Shown here: piece by piece, positions 15,013-19,769 of the stretch | Position numbering within the stretch: position 1 is the first letter of the stretch | How the letters are laid out: every line of letters begins with the position of its first letter | Position numbers and translations under genes: made by a program | Notes under the pieces: generated by a model | What the model saw: only the letters and a program-made list of their open reading frames with translations | What the model was told of the DNA's origin: nothing | Database searches by the model: none | Origin: Actinomycetes bacterium | Lineage (GTDB): Bacteria > Actinomycetota > Humimicrobiia > JAHJRV01 | Length of the DNA stretch: 19,769 nucleotides | Reading direction: 5' to 3' | Assembly (NCBI GenBank): GCA_030612085.1 | Contig: JAUWOM010000008.1 | Span: forward strand, 1 to 19,769

Positions 15013-16167
15013 ATGACATATCTCCCCAAGCGTAAATTTGGACACATCCTGCCCTATATTTTGTTTATCAAATGCAAAGTCTCTAATATTACACGCTGCT
15101 AAATAATCCCTATCATGTTTCGCATCGCACTCACAAACCCATTCTCTATCTTTCAATGTGAGATTTTGATTTACTTTCCCACAAACATTGCAAGTTTTAG
15201 AACTCGATTCAAATCTACCTATTTGTAGGATATTCTTACCAACCCATTCTGCTTTATAAGATAGAAATGAAACAAACATGTTCCAACCTACATCTGAGAT
15301 AGATTGTGCCAATCTATGATTTTTCATCATTCCTTTTACATTCAAGTTTTCAATGCAGTATGTGTTGATTTGGTTTTCATCAATCAATTGCCTTGAGACT
15401 TTATGTAAGAAATCTTTGCGTTGATTAGTTATCTTTTCATAAATTTTAGCTACTTTTATTTTCTGCTTATTTCTATTATTGCTACCTTTTTTCTTCCTGC
15501 TTAATTTCTTCTGTTCCTTTTTCAATTGTTTCAGTGATTCTTTCAAATATTTTGGATTATCAAATTTTTGATTCTCTGATGTTACTAAAAATGATTTGAT
15601 ACCTAAATCTATACCCAAAGCCTTATCAATCTTTGGTTTCAGTTTTTTAGGAATATCAATATTTTCTTCAACTAAAATAGAAACAAAATACTTTCCCGTG
15701 GGTGTTCTTGAAATAGTTGCAGTTTTTATTTTCCCGTCAAACTCTCGATGGAATTTTGCTTTAATTCCTTCACGAAATTTCATTACATATAGTTTGTTGT
15801 TTTCAAAATCCACATTTGTCTTTTGTAGGAACTGGACACTCTGCTTGTCTTTTTTGCTTTTGAATTTAGGGAATCTCTTCTTTTTCCTAAAGAATTGAGT
15901 ATATGCCTTATCGAGGTTTGCTAAAGAAGCCTGTAAAGACTGAGAATTTATTTCTTTCAACCAAGATGTCTCTTCTTGTTTTTTCATTCCAACAAGTTCT
16001 TTTTGTATTTCAAATCTTGATAGTGTTTTCTTTTTCTTTGTATAATATTCAATCTTTTTAGCCAAAGCATAATTGTAGAGCCATCTGCAAGCACCAAAAT
16101 GCTTTGATAGAAGTATCTGTTGTTTTTTGTTCGGATAAAGTCTGTATTTATATGCTTTCAGCCTCAT
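15010..16167 (-). CDS. tnpB: RNA-guided nuclease TnpB (IS200/IS605 family)
   Basis: TnpB uses a guide RNA from the element's right end to cut DNA and favours element retention; it is the ancestor group of Cas12. The 385-residue gene looks intact. KAYKYRLYPNKKQQ opens the N-terminal domain. The RuvC residues are Asp187 (LGIDLGIKSF), Glu273 (YCIENLNVKG) and Asp354 (KHDRDYLAACNI). The zinc finger is CNVC (326-329) with a CEC pair at 345-347, rather than a second CxxC. After the last Asp the usual DxNAA is DYLAA, a variant found in some TnpB groups. No Shine-Dalgarno precedes the ATG, and the promoter predicts a leaderless mRNA. No tnpA is present, so transposition would need one in trans. Confidence 0.93.
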   Translation of the reverse strand: MRLKAYKYRLYPNKKQQILLSKHFGACRWLYNYALAKKIEYYTKKKKTLSRFEIQKELVGMKKQEETSWLKEINSQSLQASLANLDKAYTQFFRKKKRFPKFKSKKDKQSVQFLQKTNVDFENNKLYVMKFREGIKAKFHREFDGKIKTATISRTPTGKYFVSILVEENIDIPKKLKPKIDKALGIDLGIKSFLVTSENQKFDNPKYLKESLKQLKKEQKKLSRKKKGSNNRNKQKIKVAKIYEKITNQRKDFLHKVSRQLIDENQINTYCIENLNVKGMMKNHRLAQSISDVGWNMFVSFLSYKAEWVGKNILQIGRFESSSKTCNVCGKVNQNLTLKDREWVCECDAKHDRDYLAACNIRDFAFDKQNIGQDVSKFTLGEICH

Positions 16168-16173
16168 GTTATA

Positions 16174-16202
16174 AATATAATATATAGTTTAGAAATAGTC
16201 AA
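16174..16202 (-). promoter_or_regulatory. Strong tnpB promoter, predicted leaderless start
   Basis: On the minus strand TTGACT (16197-16202) and TATATT (16174-16179) are spaced by exactly 17 bp. Only six bases separate the -10 box from the tnpB ATG, so the expected transcription start falls at or next to the start codon. That agrees with the lack of a ribosome-binding site. Confidence 0.6.
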
Positions 16203-16325
16203 GTCTTTTTCTAAATATATGCCAATTCATCCCTGAGGCAAACATGCAGGGATTTCTTGGTAGAATTAATTTTTTTAACATAATTCAGACCCTAATATAT
16301 TTTATTAATGAAATGATAATGTTTA

Positions 16326-16356
16326 TGGACTGAACCCCTATCATTAGACACATTGT
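16326..16356 (+). repeat. Left terminal inverted repeat of the IS3-type element
   Basis: TGGACTGAACCCC followed after 8 bp by GACACATTGT. It matches the reverse complement of 17139-17169 in the TGAACCCC block and, with one mismatch, in the GACACANTGT block; the 8-bp middle is poorly conserved. Confidence 0.8.
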
Positions 16357-16426
16357 ATACTAAAATTACTTAAGTTAGAATAGCTGATGAGACAAAAAAA
16401 GAAATGATTGGATAGGAGGTCTCATC

Positions 16427-16579
16427 ATGAGAAGTAGAAGAAGTTTTAGTAAAGAGTTTAAAAGAGGGATAGTAGAAACTGTAGTTTCAGGTTCAGCAAG
16501 TGCAGCAGAGATTTCAAGAGAATATCATATTTCACCTATTATGATATCTAAGTTTAAAGAAAGACTACAAAAAATATAA
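16427..16579 (+). pseudogene. IS3-type transposase OrfA, truncated
   Basis: OrfA normally supplies the DNA-binding helix-turn-helix of an IS3 transposase. ATG at 16427 follows a perfect AGGAGG by 7 nt, and the product starts RSRRSFSKEFKRGIVETV, then SAAEISREYHISPIMISKFK, a clear HTH_Tnp_1 domain. TAA comes after 50 codons where about 90-100 are expected, so the coiled-coil part is lost. The stop lies exactly where orfB-like sequence begins in another frame, so an internal deletion probably joined the two. Confidence 0.82.
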
Positions 16580-17130
16580 AAATCTGATAAAAGATATAAT
16601 ACCACAACGCATTAACCAGATATGGCATGCTGATATAACATATATAAGGATACTAACATCATTTGTATATCTATCAGCAATAATTGATGCATATTCAAGA
16701 AAAATAGTAGGATTCAGCTTAGGTAAAACTCTATCAGCTGATCTTACAATAAAAGCATTAAAAGATGCTATTTCAAAAAGAGATACATCAGATCTTATTC
16801 ATCATTCAGATCAAGGTATTTTAGTATTGTTCAAATAGATATGTAAATATATTAAATGAAAATCATATCAAAATATCAATGTCAGATAAGGCTTCTCCTT
16901 ATGATAACAGCATAATAGAATCTTTTTTTAGAACATTAAAGGTTGAAGAAGTATATATGTTTTCCTATGAAACATACAGAGATGTTATAGAAAGAATACC
17001 TTATTTTATTGAAGAAGTTTATAACAAAAAAAGATTACATTCTTCACTTGGCTATATGCCACCGGAAGAATTTGAAAGTGTAGTTAAATATAATAAAATT
17101 AAAAAAAGTGAAGTCCGTCAGTTGGTTTAA
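16572..17130 (+). pseudogene. IS3-type transposase OrfB (rve/DDE integrase), truncated and frameshifted
   Basis: The catalytic integrase core is readable in two frames. Frame one from about 16572 gives RINQIWHADITYIR (first Asp), AIIDAYSRKIVGFSL and IHHSDQGI (second Asp), then stops at 16836-16838. Frame two, shifted by one base near 16817-16824, continues YCSNRYVNILNENHIKIS, DKASPYDNSIIESFFRTLK (the Glu) and HSSLGYMPPEEFE. The N-terminal HTH_21 half is missing. The DDE triad is thus present in the DNA but not in one protein, so the element should not transpose by itself. Confidence 0.88.
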
Positions 17131-17138
17131 CTTAGTTA

Positions 17139-17169
17139 ACATTGTGTCCAACTTTTGGGGTTCACACCA
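17139..17169 (-). repeat. Right terminal inverted repeat of the IS3-type element
   Basis: On the minus strand it reads TGGTGTGAACCCCAAAAG and continues with TTGGACACAATGT. This is the better preserved end when compared with the AACCCCAAAAGTT ends common in the IS150 group. It begins 8 bp after the orfB stop. Confidence 0.8.
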
Positions 17170-17201
17170 ATCTTTTACTAATTTGATTATTATAATTAAT
17201 A

Positions 17202-17756
17202 TTAATATGATGCTCCCATACCCGATATCTTCCAAGTATTATCTTCTTTAACAACCTCAATAAACACAAGATTTACTCCCTCAGGGACAATTGGTATCCA
17301 ATCTTTCTTCCATTTCATATTTACCTCAACTGCAAACCATTTCTTATTCTCTGTTTCAATTGTATGTGGAGGTTGGGGTAAGTCTTTCTGTTTAAACCAT
17401 TCTTTAATTGGTTGAATTGATACAACCTTTGCTCCAGCCCAAACATGTTTCATTCCTTCAACAAAATCATCAAGACTTTCTGTACTTGGAATAAATGAAG
17501 AAGAAAAAAGTTCATAAGCTTTCTCAAATTTACCTTCATCAATATATTTATAATAAGCCCTTATTATATCTTCGGGAGTAATCTTTAGTTCATCTTCTTC
17601 AGTAGTTTTCTCTGATTGTTCTTTAGTAGATATTGTTTCCTTTGAAGTTTCTTCAGGTTCATCAACGGGAGGGGGGCAACCAATTATTGTAAATAACGAA
17701 GATAAAACAATTAAAAAAGCTAAAACTGTTAGAGCAATTTTTTTTGGAAAATTCAT
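17202..17756 (-). CDS. Small lipoprotein, NTF2/DUF4878-like domain
   Basis: The function is not recognised. The 184-residue protein has an N-terminal signal (KK, then a hydrophobic stretch of residues 7-25) and a lipobox ending IIGC at Cys27, so it is probably a secreted lipid-anchored protein. An acidic Ser/Thr/Glu linker fills about 28-55. ITPEDIIRAYYKYIDEGKFE, followed by KAYELFSSSF, resembles the first helices of NTF2-like folds found in small lipoproteins. The ATG at 17756 has AAAGGAG 7 nt upstream. It ends 32 bp from the IS3-type element, so the element landed just beyond its 3' end. Confidence 0.75.
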   Translation of the reverse strand: MNFPKKIALTVLAFLIVLSSLFTIIGCPPPVDEPEETSKETISTKEQSEKTTEEDELKITPEDIIRAYYKYIDEGKFEKAYELFSSSFIPSTESLDDFVEGMKHVWAGAKVVSIQPIKEWFKQKDLPQPPHTIETENKKWFAVEVNMKWKKDWIPIVPEGVNLVFIEVVKEDNTWKISGMGASY

Positions 17757-17974
17757 TTAAAAACTCCTTTAACAGTACATTTTAGATTTCACACATATTT
17801 ATAAATATAATAAAAGAGTGAGGGGGTTTATAAAGAAGTAATAACCAAATAAAAATTTATAACTTTATTTCTTTATGAATTTATAAAAAATTATCAAAAA
17901 GACTATTATTCAATTAGAATATATTTATAAATAACTGATAATAAAAACAGTTACCTACCAAATTCAAGTTTAAA

Positions 17975-18991
17975 TTAATTTACCCAATTTTCTACCCAGG
18001 GTATTTTAATAAAGTTATCATAGTCCATATACTCTTCTTGAGAAGAATATATCACTTCACCATTTTGATTAAAGATTTCGGTTACGAATACAATTTTATC
18101 ATTTGTACTTTTATCATCAATAATTCTAATACCTGCACCTTTATCACCGTTAAATGTCAGGATTTTATAATATAGTGGTGGAATTAGCCATCCCCCATTT
18201 AAATCTGGTATTCCCCATCTTGTTGCATAGGGTGATTCACCAACACACGCAACTATCACACCATTTTCCAATTGATAAGCATATCTCAACATATCTTCGG
18301 TAACGAGTAATGAACCATCTGCATAATATACCTGAAAATTCATATTACCTTCTGAATTCAGATAATTACTACATAATACAAGGTTTTCGGTCAATATATC
18401 TATCTTGTTGAAAGTTTTTCCTTTCAACAATTGATTTCCTTTTAAATCGTACAGCATCATTATATTAGGATCAATACCGGAATTGCACATGTCCTCGAAT
18501 ACTATCATATTATTTTTAAATGAATAGACTCCATTATGAATAGGTTCAAACAGCCACGAACCATCCATCTTGAGTATTCCTTCATAGCCAACTTCTTCAC
18601 GGACAATGCATGCAATAACTAATCCATCTTTAATATTACCCATCTCAAAATAAATAGGTTCCACAAGCCAATTACCACTACTATCTATTAATCCACTACT
18701 TTTTCCTGTTCCCTCTTCATCTTGTGGTGAGGCTACCCGAATACCTTGCCAGGGGTTTGATATAAATGAATAATTAAAAGGAATGATTATGTTACCTTGT
18801 TTATCTATTACTGCTGAAACAGATTTTGTAATGTTATCTTCACATATCTTATTTACAACTGCAGTACCATCTTTAGAAAAGTCATACACACTTAAAGATT
18901 GGTTTTGAGTGGTAAGGGCAATAGCAACATCACCTGTCTTGTCTATGAAGATCCCATCGCACCAATTGCTCCAATATAATATTTTTAGTTG
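17975..18991 (-). pseudogene. WG-repeat protein lacking a clear start (5'-truncated?)
   Basis: WG repeats form beta-rich scaffolds, often surface or periplasmic, of unknown role. The frame shows the repeat pattern: FIDKTGDVAIAL, AVIDKQGNIIIPFNY, SGLIDSSGNWLVEPIYFEM, DGSWLFEPIHNGVYSF and DLNGGWLIPPLYYKI. A GTG at 18889 could start a 304-residue protein, but the same frame is clearly WG-repeat coding 34 codons further up, to a TAA at 18992-18994, with no ATG, GTG or TTG in that part and no signal peptide. So the N-terminus is probably lost and the gene decayed. Sequencing error at the stop is the alternative. Confidence 0.65.
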
Positions 18992-18992
18992 T

Positions 18993-19008
18993 TAGAATAA
19001 TTATTCTA
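18993..19008. promoter_or_regulatory. Perfect 16-bp palindrome
   Basis: TAGAATAATTATTCTA reads the same on both strands, just upstream of the WG-repeat frame. It could be an operator, but in such AT-rich DNA it could also arise by chance. Confidence 0.25.
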
Positions 19009-19074
19009 TTATGAGTAAGCTTTGTTAATCAAGTATATTTTAATATTTCTAAAACATTAACAGTAAAGTGAATA

Positions 19075-19769
19075 TTACTTGACATCTGGTAGCCATGCTG
19101 GAAACCAATCATGTGCTTTATTGTTTGTAAGATTTGTCTGCTCTGATCCATCTATATTCATAACATATATTTCAGAGACATAATATATTTCAGAGTTTCC
19201 ATCACGATTAGATTCAAAAGCAATCTTCTTTCCATCTGGTGACCATGCTGGGAAATGATCATCTAGTTCACTATTTGTAAGATTTGTCTGCTCTGATCCA
19301 TCTATATTCATAACATATATTTCAAAGTTTCCATCACGATTAGAGTGAAAAGCAATCTTCTTTCCATCTGGTGACCATACGCGTAAATCATCAGCTGATG
19401 GATTATTTGTTAAGTTAATCTGCTCTGAACCATCAGGATTCATAACATATATTTCAGGGTTTCCATCACGGACTGATTTAAAAGCAATCTTTTTTCCATC
19501 TGGTGACCATCCGGGGAAATGATCATCTAGTTCACTATTTGTAAGATTTGTCTGCTCTGATCCATCTATATTCATAACATATATTTCAAAGATTCCATCA
19601 CGATTAGATTCAAAAACTATCTTCTTTCCATCTGGTGACCATGTAGGAAATTGATCAAATGCTTCACTATTTGTAAGATTTGTCTGCTCTGATCCATCTA
19701 TATTCATAACATATATTTCAGAGCATCCATCACGATTAGATTCAAAAGCTCTCTTCTTTCCATCTGGTG
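19075..19769 (-). CDS. TolB-like beta-propeller protein of tandem PD40 repeats (5' end beyond window)
   Basis: PD40/TolB-like repeats build beta-propeller blades; such proteins are usually exported and bind proteins or sugars. The visible 231 codons are four full 44-residue repeats plus partial ones, each with WSPDGKKIAFxSNRDGxxEI then YVMNIDGSEQTNLTN. One repeat carries a 6-residue insertion (YYVSEI) made by duplication of 18 bp. The last blade stops after WLPDVK, where other repeats have WSPDGKK and continue, so the C-terminus may be prematurely cut. No signal peptide can be judged because the start lies past the right edge. The repeats are near identical in DNA. Confidence 0.88.
   Translation of the reverse strand, partial: PDGKKRAFESNRDGCSEIYVMNIDGSEQTNLTNSEAFDQFPTWSPDGKKIVFESNRDGIFEIYVMNIDGSEQTNLTNSELDDHFPGWSPDGKKIAFKSVRDGNPEIYVMNPDGSEQINLTNNPSADDLRVWSPDGKKIAFHSNRDGNFEIYVMNIDGSEQTNLTNSELDDHFPAWSPDGKKIAFESNRDGNSEIYYVSEIYVMNIDGSEQTNLTNNKAHDWFPAWLPDVK
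19127..19769 (-). repeat. Tandem 132-bp coding repeats
   Basis: A unit of 132 bp recurs with its TCTGCTCTGATCCATCTATA block almost unchanged in four of five copies. One unit is 150 bp because of an 18-bp internal duplication near 19165-19200. The third visible unit is the most diverged (GAACCATCAGGATTCATAAC). High identity suggests recent expansion or conversion. Confidence 0.85.

Larger units (their letters stand above)
14961..16262 (-). mobile_element. TnpB-only IS200/IS605-type element (boundaries approximate)
   Basis: The element consists of one tnpB gene flanked by subterminal hairpins, with no tnpA. At the left end (tnpB orientation) ATCCCTG pairs with CAGGGAT (16229-16253). At the right end CAGGG-CAAG-CCCTG forms a stem at 14972-14985, followed by GTATGTCAC as in many IS605-type ends. 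Both hairpins are preceded by the same octamer ACCAAGAA (16254-16261 and 14990-14997). The exact cleavage points are inferred. Confidence 0.7.
16326..17169 (+). mobile_element. Defective IS3-family (IS150-like) element, 844 bp
   Basis: Terminal inverted repeats begin TGG and contain TGAACCCC and GACACANTGT at matching positions over about 31 bp. Inside are a 51-codon orfA remnant and a frameshifted orfB. Intact relatives are about 1.3-1.5 kb, so roughly 0.5 kb is missing between orfA and orfB. The 3-bp flanks (TTA and ATC) do not match, so no target duplication is visible. Confidence 0.85.

Noticed and set aside
16323..17172. Target-site duplication around the IS3-type element
   Set aside because: The 3-bp flanks are TTA and ATC and do not match at the ends I assigned.
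17044..17235. Minus-strand open frame of 63 codons
   Set aside because: Antisense to the IS3 orfB end and its terminal repeat, and overlaps the lipoprotein end; no homology.
19075..19769. CRISPR-like regular repeats
   Set aside because: The period is 132 bp, there are no unique spacers, and the whole repeat is in frame and encodes PD40 blades.

Overview
This AT-rich window comes from a bacterial chromosome. Nearly every recognisable gene lies on the minus strand, so transcription runs from the right edge to the left. Gene order partly follows Firmicutes-like synteny: tmk-holB-yaaT, and a transaldolase relic directly upstream of rho. However, topoisomerase I is of the archaeal type, TTG starts are very common (rho, sppA, argS, yaaT, mog and probably mobB), and intergenic DNA is seeded with short palindromic repeats. 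This fits a deep-branching, Clostridia- or Atribacterota-like lineage, but that placement is inference from style; no marker gene here settles it.

Layout in the direction of transcription. (1) 19769-17202, accessory: a TolB-like beta-propeller of near-identical 44-residue repeats running off the window, a WG-repeat gene with no visible start, and a small lipoprotein. (2) 17169-14961, mobile: a defective IS3/IS150-type element with about 31-bp terminal inverted repeats, then an intact TnpB-only IS200/IS605-type element with subterminal hairpins and a strong promoter placed so that its mRNA may be leaderless. (3) 14844-9007: an MBL-fold hydrolase, molybdenum-cofactor genes mobB-moeA-mog, and an archaeal-type topA. 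The last two intergenic gaps hold two copies of one hairpin repeat whose purine-rich end abuts the mog start and lies a dozen or so bases before the topA start. (4) 8879-6728: a class V aminotransferase and a D-2-hydroxyacid dehydrogenase, likely one serine/glyoxylate unit behind its own promoter-like element. (5) 6699-4021: tmk, holB and yaaT/ricT. (6) 4011-3868: three copies of a widespread palindromic repeat. (7) 3798-973: tRNA-Thr(CGU), argS and sppA. (8) 972-1: a long leader with a 26-bp motif (shared perfectly with the aminotransferase promoter region), a 38-codon transaldolase remnant, and the first 80 codons of rho.

Functionally the left two-thirds is housekeeping: precursor supply and clamp loading for replication (tmk, holB), Arg-tRNA charging, membrane proteolysis, transcription termination, DNA relaxation and Moco synthesis. 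The right third is accessory. No complete new multi-gene system is evident. The most unusual signals are the shared 26-bp element, the repeats that act as translation-initiation context, the TnpB element with its probable guide-RNA end, and the repeat-expanded propeller gene.
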